A stretch of DNA of 64,000 nucleotides from DATFBY01 sp035253585 (GTDB lineage: Bacteria > Gemmatimonadota > Gemmatimonadetes > Gemmatimonadales > Gemmatimonadaceae), in NCBI GenBank assembly GCA_035253585.1, contig DATFBY010000125.1, positions 6,246-70,245 of the forward strand, in the 5' to 3' direction. Of the stretch, positions 1 through 9,097 are shown piece after piece; within the stretch, counting starts at the first letter, position 1; every line of letters starts with the position of its first letter. The position numbers and the translations under genes were made by a program. The notes beneath the pieces were generated by a model. The model did no database searches and was not told the DNA's origin. It worked only from the letters and a program-made list of their open reading frames with translations.

Positions 1-561
1 TTCGATTCCTTCCGCCAAGTGTTCGAGGAGCCGGCGACGAAGAGCTACTTCAACAAGATGACCAACTTCGATCTCAAGACGCTGCTTCCGGCGCTCTTGC
101 ACGTCGAAGATCGAACCAGCATGAGCGTGTCGCTCGAGTCACGGGTGCCGCTGCTCGACCATCGCATCGCCGAGCTCGTGTCCAAGATGCCGCCGACGTT
201 CCGCTTCAAGGGAGGCGATACGAAGCGCGTGCTGCGCGAAGCCGTCCGCCACGTTCTCCCCGAGCCGGTCATCAACCGGCGCGACAAGATGGGCTTCCCG
301 GTACCACTCTCGGAGTGGATGCGCGGGCCGATCCGTAACTTCGTTGGTGATGTGCTCACATCCTCGAACGCTCGCCAGCGCGGCCTCTACCAGATGGCCG
401 GCGTGGAGCGGCTGCTCAGCCACGAGGCGCCCTTCGGTCGACAGATCTGGGGGCTGCTGTCACTCGAGCTGTGGTTCAACACCTTCATCGACTCCCCCTC
501 ACGTCAACCGCAGCTCGACGCGGTCCGTCCACCGCGGTCCACCCAGGCGATCCAAAGCTGA
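1..561 (+). CDS. Asparagine synthase-type amidotransferase, C-terminal fragment
   Basis: Only the C-terminal ~187 codons are present; the reading frame is open from base 1, so the gene starts outside the window. The motif DRTSMSVSLESRVPLLD and the following GFPVPLSEWMR segment are typical of the ATP-dependent synthetase domain of AsnB-family enzymes, which transfer glutamine-derived ammonia to a carboxylate. AsnB paralogues are common in exopolysaccharide loci, and the following genes support that setting. The stop is followed 2 bases later by the GTG of the next gene, suggesting one operon. Family is clear; the acceptor substrate is not. Confidence 0.85.
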   Translation, partial: FDSFRQVFEEPATKSYFNKMTNFDLKTLLPALLHVEDRTSMSVSLESRVPLLDHRIAELVSKMPPTFRFKGGDTKRVLREAVRHVLPEPVINRRDKMGFPVPLSEWMRGPIRNFVGDVLTSSNARQRGLYQMAGVERLLSHEAPFGRQIWGLLSLELWFNTFIDSPSRQPQLDAVRPPRSTQAIQS

Positions 562-563
562 TC

Positions 564-2270
564 GTGCGGACGGAGACGAGCGCGCGGCGGCGCCTAACGA
601 CGGGCGCCGTCCTCGCGTTGCTCGCGTTCGTCCTCTATGCGCCTGCCTTCTGGTGGGGCGCGCCCCACGCCACGGCGCCCGACCGCGCGCAGGCCTGGGG
701 AGTGGACGACGAGGCGCCGCTCGGCGCGCTCGGCCAGGTGTACAGCACGCTCACCCGCCAGCGCAACGAAGGCCAGAATCTCGGCTATCCGCTCCTCAGC
801 TATTTCGTGATCGTGGGAGCGCAGTCTCCGTACCTGCTCTACCTGAAAGCGACCGGGAAGTTAGGCGCCGCCAGCCCGGATTATCCCTTTGGCTTGAGGG
901 ATCCCGTTCGCGCGCTGGCGGTGCTGACGTGGATCGCGCACGCCGTTTCGGTGCTGTACGCCGTCGGCGTGGTCGTCGCAGCATACGTGGGCGCGAAGGA
1001 TCTCTGGGGTGAACGTGCCGCACGCGTGACGGCGCTCATCGTGCTCGTGTCGTACCCCTCGTTCTACTACGCGCGCACGTCGAACCCCGACATGGCGGTG
1101 CTCTTCTTCACTGCCGCCGCGCTTGCCGTCTACGCCCGCTGCCTGACGAGAGGCATCACCTCGACGCGAGCCGCATGGCTGGGCGTGTTCGTTGGCGCGG
1201 CGCTGGCGACGAAGGAGCCATCCTTCGCGTCGTTCGTCGCGCTCCCTTTCGTGCTGGTGCTGCTCCACGCCCGGCAGCGCAAGGAGCAAGGAGAGCGCCC
1301 AGGAGAGGCGTGGAAGATCCCTGCCATTTGCGCGGCCGCAGCGATTCTCACGTTCGGAATGGGCAGCGGAGCGTTCCTAGATCCTGGCCGCTACGTCGCG
1401 CACTTGGAATTCGTGAGACAGCGATCGGCGGAGATTGCGGCGTCTGGCGTGTCGTTCCAGCAAGGCTATCCGCGAACCGTCGCCGGAAGCGCGAATTTGA
1501 TGGGGGACATCGCGCGGCGGCTGGCCGATGCGATGACGGTTCCCGGTCTGCTGGCCGCGGCTGCGGGCCTCGTCTACGCCGCGCTTCGAGAGCGTCGAGC
1601 ACTTCTCTTCGCACTTCCGGCCGCTACGTATCTGGCGATTCTCATCGGTGCGCGCTCGTCGCAATTGCGCTACGTCATGCCGGCGGCGTTCACGTTGGCG
1701 TTTTTTGCGGCGCGTTTGTTCGACATGTTGATGGAGCGCGAGGACATCTGGCGACGGCTGGCCACGGCTGGCGCTGCGCTGGTGATCGGACTCGGCCTTC
1801 TCCGCGGATTGGACCTGACCGCCGCGATGCTGCAGGACTCTCGGTACGCAGCAGCGCGGTGGGTCGTGGCCAACCTTCAGAGCGGCGATCGAATCGACTA
1901 TTTCGGTCCGGCGCAGAAGCTTCCTCCGCTGCCGGCGGCAGTGTCGTCCGAGCAGGCGCTGCCATACCTAGGAGGACCGGCGCGTCAGGCGCTCGGCGAG
2001 CCGGAGGCCGAGCAGGTACGGCGTCGCTGGCGGGAAAACCCGCCAGCCGCCGTACTCGTCATCCCAGACTATCGGGCATCGACGCTGCCGTACGGCGGCG
2101 CGATGCCGCCGGCGATCTATGACGAGCTGAACAACGGATCGCTCGGCTTCGCGCTCGACACGCTGGTACAATCTCGGCCGTTGTTCCCCTGGGTTCGACG
2201 GCCGGCGTTAGACTATCCAACCGTGAATCCGCCAATCCGAATCTATCGGTCTCGAGTGACTGCGCCGTGA
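564..2270 (+). CDS. GT-C type membrane glycosyltransferase (PMT/ArnT-like)
   Basis: A polytopic membrane protein of about 568 residues. After an N-terminal transmembrane segment a first extracytoplasmic loop carries an acidic WGVDDEAPLG stretch, as in lipid-linked sugar-dependent GT-C enzymes, followed by many hydrophobic helices and a C-terminal soluble tail. I chose GTG 564, just after the preceding stop, because upstream in-frame codons lie in the asparagine synthase gene and look non-protein-like. It overlaps the next gene by GTGA. Role by family and context: transfer of a sugar from a polyprenyl-phosphate donor to a surface glycan or protein. The specific acceptor cannot be told. Confidence 0.7.
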   Translation: MRTETSARRRLTTGAVLALLAFVLYAPAFWWGAPHATAPDRAQAWGVDDEAPLGALGQVYSTLTRQRNEGQNLGYPLLSYFVIVGAQSPYLLYLKATGKLGAASPDYPFGLRDPVRALAVLTWIAHAVSVLYAVGVVVAAYVGAKDLWGERAARVTALIVLVSYPSFYYARTSNPDMAVLFFTAAALAVYARCLTRGITSTRAAWLGVFVGAALATKEPSFASFVALPFVLVLLHARQRKEQGERPGEAWKIPAICAAAAILTFGMGSGAFLDPGRYVAHLEFVRQRSAEIAASGVSFQQGYPRTVAGSANLMGDIARRLADAMTVPGLLAAAAGLVYAALRERRALLFALPAATYLAILIGARSSQLRYVMPAAFTLAFFAARLFDMLMEREDIWRRLATAGAALVIGLGLLRGLDLTAAMLQDSRYAAARWVVANLQSGDRIDYFGPAQKLPPLPAAVSSEQALPYLGGPARQALGEPEAEQVRRRWRENPPAAVLVIPDYRASTLPYGGAMPPAIYDELNNGSLGFALDTLVQSRPLFPWVRRPALDYPTVNPPIRIYRSRVTAP

Positions 2271-3238
2271 AGCCGGTCGTTCGCAAGGTCCTTTCGGTGC
2301 TGCGCATCGCGCTCGGTATCGGGCTCCTCTGGTATCTGGCGACGTCGGGCATGCTCGATTGGTCGAGGCTGCTCGGTCTCGCGCACGCGTGGCCGTTGAC
2401 GCTCGCTGCCGCCACACTTTTCCTCATCGACCTCGTGATCACGGCGTCGCGCCTCTGCGTGTTGATGCGCGCGCTCGATCTGCGCTTGGCGCTTTCCGGT
2501 GCGGTCCAGCTCTCTCTGATCGGCCTCTTTTTCGGCACGGTACTCCCTGGTGCGGCCAGCGGCGAGGTTTTCCGTATCTACTACGCGGCGAGCGGCAACG
2601 AGGGGCGGCGGATGGAAGTCGGCACCGTGATGCTGCTCGACCGCGCGCTCGGCGTGTTTGCGCTCTTGCTCTGGCCACTCCTGGTGATCCCGTTCATTCC
2701 GCGGTCGCTTCTCGACAACGACGTGATTCGCGGCTTGTTGTTAGGCGCGGCCATCTTCGTGGGCGTGCTGCTCGTGGGAATGCTGGTCGTGCTGTCGGCA
2801 AGGTTGCGACATAGCCGGCTGGTGACGTGGACCTTGGCGCACATTCCACTCGGCGCGTACCTGACGCGAGTGGTCGACACGGTTCATGCGTATCGCACAC
2901 GACCTTCGGCGCTGTTGGCGGCGGTCGGGATCTCGCTGGTCGCCCACACGATGAGCATCGGCATCGCGCTGCTCATCGCGGAAGCGATTCTTCCGACCGG
3001 TGCGGCGGCCGAGATGACCGTGCTCATCCCGTTCGGTCACGTGGCGAACACGATTCCGCTCACGCCCGGCGGCCTCGGTGTGGGCGAAGCCGCCTTCGAT
3101 AGGCTCTTCGGCCTTGCCGGCTTGTCAGGCGGCGCCGAGGTGCTTCTCGGTTGGCGTCTGATCACGATTCTGGTGAGTCTGGGCGGCTTGGCGATCTATC
3201 TGCGCGGTGCGAGGCGGCTGGTTCACCAGGCGGCGTGA
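2267..3238 (+). CDS. LPG_synthase_TM / UPF0104 family membrane protein (flippase-like)
   Basis: 323 residues with multiple hydrophobic helices and the family-typical segments GLFFGTVLPGAASGEVFRIY and NTIPLTPGGLGVGEAAFDRL. This is the transmembrane domain of the lysylphosphatidylglycerol synthase/AglD2 superfamily without the synthase domain. Stand-alone members often lie in glycan loci and are proposed flippases. It starts with GTG overlapping the preceding stop, so translation is probably coupled to the glycosyltransferase. Its 3' end meets a convergent gene across a heptamer-array hairpin. Confidence 0.8.
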   Translation: MKPVVRKVLSVLRIALGIGLLWYLATSGMLDWSRLLGLAHAWPLTLAAATLFLIDLVITASRLCVLMRALDLRLALSGAVQLSLIGLFFGTVLPGAASGEVFRIYYAASGNEGRRMEVGTVMLLDRALGVFALLLWPLLVIPFIPRSLLDNDVIRGLLLGAAIFVGVLLVGMLVVLSARLRHSRLVTWTLAHIPLGAYLTRVVDTVHAYRTRPSALLAAVGISLVAHTMSIGIALLIAEAILPTGAAAEMTVLIPFGHVANTIPLTPGGLGVGEAAFDRLFGLAGLSGGAEVLLGWRLITILVSLGGLAIYLRGARRLVHQAA

Positions 3239-3240
3239 GA

Positions 3241-3354
3241 GGCGGGACTCGAAATTGGGGACTCGGGACTCAGCGGGGAAATGAATGCGCCGGTCGGCGA
3301 TGCCGACCGGCGCTTCGTTGTGTTCAACCGAGTCCCGAGTCCCCAGTCCCGCTG
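3241..3354. repeat. Heptamer-array hairpin element E1 (GGGACTC arms)
   Basis: The left arm (3243-3271) has repeated GGGACTC units, and the right arm (3329-3352) holds their reverse complement, GAGTCCC repeated. Between them is a separate 12-bp perfect hairpin at 3287-3313. The element fills the whole gap between two convergent genes and starts 3 bases after a stop. Its centre differs from those of the other elements. Confidence 0.8.
3287..3313. terminator. Bidirectional hairpin inside E1
   Basis: A perfect 12-bp stem (3287-3298 with 3302-3313) and a 3-base loop lie between two convergent genes. The following + strand sequence is only moderately T-rich (ttcgttgtgttc), so intrinsic termination is likely but not canonical. 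Confidence 0.6.
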
Positions 3355-4173
3355 TTACCAGCCCCCTCTCTTGAACAGCACCACCGGGATCGTCTGCAGC
3401 ATGATCTTGATGTCTTCCACCATCCCTTGGCGCTCGAGGTACTCGAGGTCGTAGCGAACTTTGGTGCGAACGTCCTCGAGCGTCTCGTCGTACTGCTGGT
3501 TGACTTGCGCGCGGCCGGTGATGCCGGGCTTCGCGCGATGACGCTGCGGGTACTCGACGATCTCGTTGCTCAGCCGAATGCAGATGCTCGGACGCTCGGG
3601 GCGGGGTCCGACGATGTTCATGTCGCCCTTGATCACGTTGATGAACTGCGGCAGCTCATCCAGCCGTAGCTTGCGAATAATGTTGCCGACCGGTGTGACG
3701 CGCGGATCGGAACGCTTGGCCCACACCGCGCCCGAGTCGCGCTCGGCATCCACGTACATCGAGCGGAACTTGTAGATCTTGAAGATGCGGCCGCCGAGGT
3801 CGCGGACACGGCGGTCGTAGAGGTGCTCCGTCGAGTTCCAGCGACGATCGAGGCCCACGCGCGTCTGCGAGTAGAGAATCGGCCCGCGCGACGTCAGCTT
3901 CACCGCCAGTGCGACCAGCACGAGGATCGGCGAGAGAATCAGCATCGCCAGGCTCGCCAGAATCACGTTCACCGTGCGGTTCAGCCACTCCTTGCGCTGT
4001 CGCGGCATCACGTGATGTCGGCCGTTCGTGAGAACGATGTCGGCGTTCCTCACCACGTCTGTGCCGCGCACTATCTCCACGGCACTGGCGTCGACTGCTT
4101 CTGCCTGACGACGACGGTCCGTGGGGGAGTGACGTCTGCGATCGCCTTCAGTTCGCGGCAACACTACGTCCAT
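3355..4173 (-). CDS. Polyprenyl-phosphate sugar-1-phosphate transferase (WcaJ/WbaP family)
   Basis: About 272 residues. A single N-terminal hydrophobic helix (VNVILASLAMLILSPILVLV) precedes the bacterial sugar transferase domain, with the diagnostic KFRSM, LRLDELPQFINVIKGDM and IVGPRPERP motifs and the KPGITGRAQVN segment. These enzymes start glycan repeat synthesis by loading a hexose-1-phosphate on undecaprenyl phosphate at the inner membrane. Start 4173 is chosen because a GGAG sits about 9 bases upstream; longer in-frame starts lack this. It lacks the CoA-binding-like region of full-length WbaP, so it is a short catalytic form. Confidence 0.9.
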   Translation of the reverse strand: MDVVLPRTEGDRRRHSPTDRRRQAEAVDASAVEIVRGTDVVRNADIVLTNGRHHVMPRQRKEWLNRTVNVILASLAMLILSPILVLVALAVKLTSRGPILYSQTRVGLDRRWNSTEHLYDRRVRDLGGRIFKIYKFRSMYVDAERDSGAVWAKRSDPRVTPVGNIIRKLRLDELPQFINVIKGDMNIVGPRPERPSICIRLSNEIVEYPQRHRAKPGITGRAQVNQQYDETLEDVRTKVRYDLEYLERQGMVEDIKIMLQTIPVVLFKRGGW

Positions 4174-4208
4174 GAACGCTGACTCCACTGGTGGCCTTGC
4201 GAAAAAAA

Positions 4209-5003
4209 TCAGTTCGCCAATGCGGCAACTGCGCCGATGACTCCGAGTGCACTCCCGACGATGTACGCGATTGTCTGCCAATTGCGCACGGTCTTCTTCC
4301 CGACGACCAGCTCATCGCCCGGACGGACGTCGAGCTTGTCGAGCGTAGCGCCGCTCGCAATTGCTTGCTGCATGCCAGCACGATCGAGGATGGTAGAATT
4401 GCCCCGCCGCAGCGTGCTCTTCTTGAGCTCGGCCAGCGGCGTTGGTCCGCCAGCAGCCATAATCGCGTCGCTGGCGAGGAAATCCGACGGCACCGAGTAG
4501 TAGCCCGGACGCTGCACCTCACCCATCACGGCGATGCGAATCAGCGACGTCGCTTTGACCGACGGATCGCGGACGTACTTTCCGATCTCGCGTTTCAGGT
4601 GATCGTTCAGCTCGCGACGCAGCACACCTTGCAGCGAAATGTCTGGAAGATTCGGAAAGGTCACGACGCGGCCGGTGCGCACGGTGAACGTGTCGGTGAG
4701 GAAAGTTTCTCCCTGCACGGTCACGACGATGCGGTCGCCGACTTGAAAGTCGCCGTCGCGTAGCCGCTGCCTGATCGCAGCCGCGTCTTGCGCGCGGTTC
4801 TCGCGCTCCGCCAAGGCCAGCTGCTGCTCGAGCTGCGGTCTATCGAGCAGACCCTGATCCGGCTCAGGTGACTGCGCCCAGAGCGGTGCGACGAGAACAA
4901 ACACCGCGGCCAGGGCGAGGATCAGGATTGCTGTACGTGACAATGGACGGCGCGCGTGGGTCGTATCGAGGATCTGCATTGCGTCCCGGGTCATTGCACT
5001 CAT
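4209..5003 (-). CDS. SLBB-domain polysaccharide export protein (Wza-related)
   Basis: About 264 residues. An N-terminal signal segment (AILILALAAVFVLVAPLWAQS) is followed by a polysaccharide export (Poly_export) region (GDRIVVTVQGETFLTDTFTV) and an SLBB-like repeat (VMGEVQRPGYYSVPSDFLAS), then a C-terminal hydrophobic helix. Wza-family proteins form the outer-membrane/periplasmic channel for polysaccharide. This one lacks an obvious lipobox and ends in a hydrophobic helix. Start chosen at the first Met giving a sensible signal peptide; Met 4994 is an alternative. It lies 35 bases upstream of the sugar transferase on the same strand. Confidence 0.85.
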   Translation of the reverse strand: MSAMTRDAMQILDTTHARRPLSRTAILILALAAVFVLVAPLWAQSPEPDQGLLDRPQLEQQLALAERENRAQDAAAIRQRLRDGDFQVGDRIVVTVQGETFLTDTFTVRTGRVVTFPNLPDISLQGVLRRELNDHLKREIGKYVRDPSVKATSLIRIAVMGEVQRPGYYSVPSDFLASDAIMAAGGPTPLAELKKSTLRRGNSTILDRAGMQQAIASGATLDKLDVRPGDELVVGKKTVRNWQTIAYIVGSALGVIGAVAALAN

Positions 5004-5405
5004 TGTGCTAGTTGCCAAAGAGTGAGGTAACGATCTCAACTGCTTGTCCGACAGGCGGTTAAGTTTACGAGGGTGGTGCGTTACGGTTTGCTTCGCTCCG
5101 CGAATGTGGCGATTTCCCAACAAATCTCGGTGAATCGCATCACCTCGGAGTGAGCGCTACCGAGCAGGGAACGAACCACGATTCGGGTTGGACGGTGGAA
5201 TTGGCCTGACATTCGGTGATCGCGTTGGCAGTCTCACGGGCCCATCGAATTGTGGTGGATGCGCGCCAGAACCACATTCCACCAACTCCTGCCTGTTGCG
5301 CTAAACTCTTGACAAGATTACAGTTGCGCGACGCCGTCCGGACGCACGACTCCTGCACTGATGCCTGCGAGATCGTTCCGAAGTCCTACCCGCCTGAACC
5401 AAGAA
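5004..5405. other. Divergent intergenic region between export gene and REC-GGDEF gene
   Basis: About 400 bases with no convincing gene. It must hold promoters for both flanking genes. A TTGACA hexamer at 5309-5314 on the + strand has no good -10 box at 17 bases. The alternative TTGCGC then TACAGT spaced by 17 around 5297-5325 is only a partial match. I see no clear operator or terminator. Confidence 0.4.
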
Positions 5406-6290
5406 ATGTCCGCGTCCCCAAAGCCTGATCGCTTACCTCGACCCCCGCTCGCATTGCTCGCGCACGACCAGGAGTGGACCGCACGCTCGCTGGAAACGAT
5501 CCTCGGGCCAGGCGGCTACGACGTCGTACACGCGCATACGGGTCGTCAGGCACTCTCGATCGCACGCTCGGCCAATCCCGACGTGATCATCCTCGATCTC
5601 CGCCTACCGGATCTCGACGGCACCGACATCTGCCAGACGCTGCGCAACGATCCGCACGTCAGCGCGTCGACTCCGATCATCATGACGACGTCGGGACAGG
5701 TCACGCGTTCTCAACGTCTGGCCGCGCTGCGCGCCGGCGCGTGGGACCTCTTCACGCAGCCGCTCGACGGGGAGGCGCTTCTGCTCAAGCTGAGCTCGTT
5801 TCTCGACGCGCGGCGCGAAACGCAGCAGCTGGCCGAAGACGGTCTGCTCGACGTCGCTACCGGACTCTACAACGCGCGCGGAGTGAGCCGCCGCGCTCGC
5901 GAGATCGGCGCCGAAGCGCAGCGTCGTCGGCAGCCACTGGCGTGCGTGGTGTTCGCCGTCGATGTCGATGATTCGAGTTCACTCGATGCGAGCACGACAG
6001 TCGACCTCGCCACGCAGTTAGGCGAAGTCTGCCGACGCGCCGGTCGAGCGTCGGATGCATTCGGGCGGATTGGCGCGCTCGAGTTCGCGGTGCTCGCGCC
6101 CGGCACGACCCCCGACGGCGCGATGCGCTTGATCGAGCGGATCAAGACGCGGGTCGAGGGGGAGCGCTTCACGTCGAAGGGAAAGGAGTATGCGCTTCGC
6201 GTGCGCGCGGGATACTGCGCGGTGCCCGACTTCTCCGTGTCACCGCAGGACGCGAGCGAGATGCTCGAGAAGGCACGACCGGGGGAATAA
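5406..6290 (+). CDS. Response regulator with degenerate GGDEF domain (PleD-like)
   Basis: About 294 residues. The N-terminal receiver domain has the phospho-acceptor in VIILDLRLPD, and a C-terminal GGDEF fold begins at GLLDVATGLYNARG. The active-site hairpin reads RIGALEF instead of GGDEF, so cyclase activity is doubtful; it may bind rather than make c-di-GMP. The receiver also lacks the usual acidic pair after the first strand (LLAHDQEW keeps one Asp). No strong ribosome site is seen for Met 5406 or Met 5361, so the start is uncertain. Its place between export and kinase genes suggests control of polysaccharide production. Confidence 0.75.
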   Translation: MSASPKPDRLPRPPLALLAHDQEWTARSLETILGPGGYDVVHAHTGRQALSIARSANPDVIILDLRLPDLDGTDICQTLRNDPHVSASTPIIMTTSGQVTRSQRLAALRAGAWDLFTQPLDGEALLLKLSSFLDARRETQQLAEDGLLDVATGLYNARGVSRRAREIGAEAQRRRQPLACVVFAVDVDDSSSLDASTTVDLATQLGEVCRRAGRASDAFGRIGALEFAVLAPGTTPDGAMRLIERIKTRVEGERFTSKGKEYALRVRAGYCAVPDFSVSPQDASEMLEKARPGE

Positions 6291-6294
6291 AACT

Positions 6295-6372
6295 CGGCCT
6301 GCGGCGTGCGGCCGCGGCGCTCTGGCGAGACGGACTCGAGCGCCACGCGCGCAGACCGCAGGCCGCCGGCCG
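6295..6372. repeat. Heptamer-array hairpin element E2 (GGCCTGC arms, centre type B)
   Basis: The left arm (6295-6319) has GGCCTGC/GGCGTGC/GGCCGC units; the right arm (6347-6372) carries the complement. The element separates two convergent genes, with only a few bases to each stop. Its centre (6320-6346) is the reverse complement of the E8 centre: reading the minus strand, GCGTGGCGCTCGAGTCC aligns with GCGTGGCGGTCGAATCC. Confidence 0.75.
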
Positions 6373-6375
6373 TTC

Positions 6376-8775
6376 TTACTCGCTCACTCTCCCAATCAAC
6401 TGCGGCCGCTCGTCATCCTCCTCCAGCGCGTACCCGTACAGATACGAGTAGGTCTTGTACGCGCCTTCGGTCGTGCTGATGTTGTTGAGCACCGCGCCTA
6501 ACACGCGAATCGGGAGGCGGTCCACCAGCTCCAGCTTCGACTCGGCCACACGAAGATCAGTCTCGCCCGCGCGCAGCACCACCAGGAGATTCTGCGTAGC
6601 CGCGCTCAGCGCGTAGGCATCGATCCCCGCGCCGAACGGTGGGCTGTCGACGATGATCACATCGTACTGTGGTCGCAGCTGCGCCATCAGCTCCAGCAGC
6701 GCGGGCGACGTGAGCAGCTCCGGGCCACGCTGGCGACGCGTGCCGCAGGGAATCAGCGACAGCTTCTCGTGAATGCCGCCGTGCGTGATCTCGGCCAGCG
6801 TCACCTCGCCGCTCAGATAGTCGATGAGACCCGGCACGCGACTCACGTTGAATGTCGAGTGCAGCTGACCACGACGAATGTCGCCGTCGAGGAGCACGGT
6901 GCGAGATCCCGCTTCGGCAAATGACAGCGCGAGGTTGAGCGACACGAGCGACTTCCCGTCGCCGGGGCCAGGGCTCGAGATCGTGAGCGCGACCGGTCCG
7001 CGGCCGTTGTACTGACTTCGCACATTCAGTCGAATCGAGCGGAATGCTTCGACCATGTGCGATTGCTGCTCGTGCTCCGCTTGCGTGCTCTTCAGGTTGC
7101 TCCGAATCCGCGGCACGGCGCCGACGACGGTGAGTCCGAGCTGATTCGTCGCCTGCTGCGGATAGCGGAAGCGCCGATCGGTGTGGTCGAGCAAGAGCGC
7201 CAGCCCTAGACCGCCGCCGATGCTCGCCATGAGCGCAATGAGGATGATGCGTGGGGCGCTGTTGCTGCTCGGCCAGCGCGGAACCGCCGCCGTATCGACG
7301 ATGCCCACGTCCGGCTGCGCGCTCGCCTCGGAGAGCTTCGTCTGCTCGTACCGATCCTTCAGCATCGTGTACACGTTCTCTTTCACCTTCACGTCGCGCT
7401 GCAGGCGCTGCTCCTCGATCGATCGAGCGGGAATTGCTCTGATCTCACGCTCCGCGGTGCGCACGCGACCCGTCAGATCTTGCTCGCGCCGCGAGAGCTG
7501 TTCGAGGAGGCCAGTGGCGATCGTCGGGATCGCGCGTGAGCGAAGCTGCTCGATGCTCTTTCGAAGATTTTTCACTGTGGGGAACGAATCCGTGTACTGC
7601 ACCTGCGCCGCGCGCAGCGCTGCTTCCTGGCGGTTCAACTCGTCCAGCGCCGTTTGTAGCTCCTGCGCGTTGGCGACCGACTGAATGGCGAGGAACGCGT
7701 CGACGCCGATCTTGCCGCTGCGCGCCTGCCGCAACACTGTCTCGAGCGCCCGACGATCGCGGCTGATGTTGTCGAGGTCCATCCGCTGCCGGAAGAACTG
7801 ATCCATCACCGGGCTCGACGGAGCGAGATCGGTCCCGCGAACCGCGAGCACATCGGACGGCAGCGTGATCGTGTTGGCGCGGAATCCTTGGTACTTGTTT
7901 TCCGCTTCACGCAGCGAAAGCGCTGCGGTGTCGAGCTGCCGCTCGAGCGTGCGCGCCACTTCACGAAGGCTGCGCTTCTTCAGCTCGCCGGCGGTATAGA
8001 CGAACTCGGCGATCACAGCGTTGAGCGTGCGCGCGGTCTCGTTGGGATTGGTGCCCGTGAGCTGGAGCAGGAGGAAATCGCTCTGGTCCGACGAGCGGCG
8101 GATGTACAGACGCCGCAGCACGCTCTGCGAGATGTCGCGGATCGGCGCGACGCCGAAGTCGATGTTGCGTCCGCGGCGGAGAACCTGAGGGGACGGCGCC
8201 CAGCGGAAGCCGATTTTCCGACCGATCGAGTCACCCGCGATTCCAGCGTCGACCGGCCTGCCCTGGGCGGTCAGGAGCGACCAGCGCCGACCGTCAGGGC
8301 TCACGGTCAGGCGATAATCCCCGTGCTCGAACCTGTCGGCAACGTCGAAGTCCTGGAAGACGACCGAGTCCGCCGGCAGCGCCGGATAGAGATACGAATG
8401 AGCGCGCTTGACCGCGTTATCGAGAATCGCGGACGTCTTCAGCAGGTCCAGCCACGATACGCCGCTGAACACTTCGGCGGCCTGGATGGGACCGCGCGGG
8501 CTGGCCGGGCTGTTCGGCTGGGAGAGGACGACAGTCGCGTTGGCGGTGTAGACCGGATCGATCATGCGCGCGGCCGAGAAACCGAGTCCGGTGCCGGCGA
8601 GCACGATCAGGAGGATCATCCACTTGTACCGCTTGAGCGCGGACGTGTAGCGCGACCACTGGACGCCTTCGTCTTCGCGCGGTGCACCCCATCCGACTTT
8701 CGGAACGGGACTCGGACCCGCCGGCTCGAGCGCGGTATCCATCGGCGGCTTCGTGGGGGTCAGGTCGCCAGACAT
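6376..8775 (-). CDS. Polysaccharide co-polymerase / BY-type tyrosine autokinase (Wzc-like)
   Basis: 799 residues. A Wzz chain-length domain has an N-terminal membrane helix (KWMILLIVLAGTGLGFSAA), a coiled-coil periplasmic region and a second helix (IILIALMASIGGGLGLALLL). The cytoplasmic kinase follows, with Walker A SPGPGDGKS near residue 605, Walker A' LLDGDIRRGQ and a Walker B-like VIIVDSPP. A C-terminal tyrosine cluster (YKTYSYLYGY) is the expected autophosphorylation tail. It controls polymer length and export together with the SLBB protein. It lies in the same cluster, on the minus strand, and ends at element E2. Confidence 0.92.
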   Translation of the reverse strand: MSGDLTPTKPPMDTALEPAGPSPVPKVGWGAPREDEGVQWSRYTSALKRYKWMILLIVLAGTGLGFSAARMIDPVYTANATVVLSQPNSPASPRGPIQAAEVFSGVSWLDLLKTSAILDNAVKRAHSYLYPALPADSVVFQDFDVADRFEHGDYRLTVSPDGRRWSLLTAQGRPVDAGIAGDSIGRKIGFRWAPSPQVLRRGRNIDFGVAPIRDISQSVLRRLYIRRSSDQSDFLLLQLTGTNPNETARTLNAVIAEFVYTAGELKKRSLREVARTLERQLDTAALSLREAENKYQGFRANTITLPSDVLAVRGTDLAPSSPVMDQFFRQRMDLDNISRDRRALETVLRQARSGKIGVDAFLAIQSVANAQELQTALDELNRQEAALRAAQVQYTDSFPTVKNLRKSIEQLRSRAIPTIATGLLEQLSRREQDLTGRVRTAEREIRAIPARSIEEQRLQRDVKVKENVYTMLKDRYEQTKLSEASAQPDVGIVDTAAVPRWPSSNSAPRIILIALMASIGGGLGLALLLDHTDRRFRYPQQATNQLGLTVVGAVPRIRSNLKSTQAEHEQQSHMVEAFRSIRLNVRSQYNGRGPVALTISSPGPGDGKSLVSLNLALSFAEAGSRTVLLDGDIRRGQLHSTFNVSRVPGLIDYLSGEVTLAEITHGGIHEKLSLIPCGTRRQRGPELLTSPALLELMAQLRPQYDVIIVDSPPFGAGIDAYALSAATQNLLVVLRAGETDLRVAESKLELVDRLPIRVLGAVLNNISTTEGAYKTYSYLYGYALEEDDERPQLIGRVSE

Positions 8776-9097
8776 GTTCGGTGGTGATCCTCAGTAGTTG
8801 TACTTGCCGGTCGCCAGATAACGGCGCGCGACAGCTCGGACGCACTCTCAGACCGCACCCACGATAGCAATAACGGGCCCAATTCGCTCGTGACCAAAGG
8901 GGTGGGTAAGACAGTCATAATACATTGTCGTTTGTTGACCTGCGACTACAGCATGTCGCCATTCGTAAACAAATACCTGTTGAGCATGCACTACGAAGTG
9001 GCTTGACAGACGCAACACTCGACGGTAGCTAGTGGTGCATGCACGCAGCGATTTCCGCTGCGCATTCGGTCAGCTGTACCGACCCTCAGGAGAACTG
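8776..9097. other. Divergent intergenic region upstream of the Wzc-like and NtrC-like genes
   Basis: About 320 bases without a supported gene. It holds the 5' regions of both divergent genes. It is more AT-rich than its surroundings (for example around 8915-8945), as expected for promoters. A searched-for sigma-54 -24/-12 element is not convincing. Confidence 0.5.
9003..9031 (+). promoter_or_regulatory. Candidate sigma-70 promoter for the NtrC-like gene
   Basis: A perfect TTGACA (9003-9008), a 17-base spacer and TAGCTA (9026-9031), a weak -10. It lies about 70 bases upstream of the Met 9098 start. The -35 and spacing are good; the -10 is poor. Confidence 0.4.

Noticed and set aside
8776..9097. 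Sigma-54 promoter before the NtrC-like gene
   Set aside because: TGGCTTGAC near 9000 does not have a proper GC element at the right distance; sigma-70-like boxes fit better.
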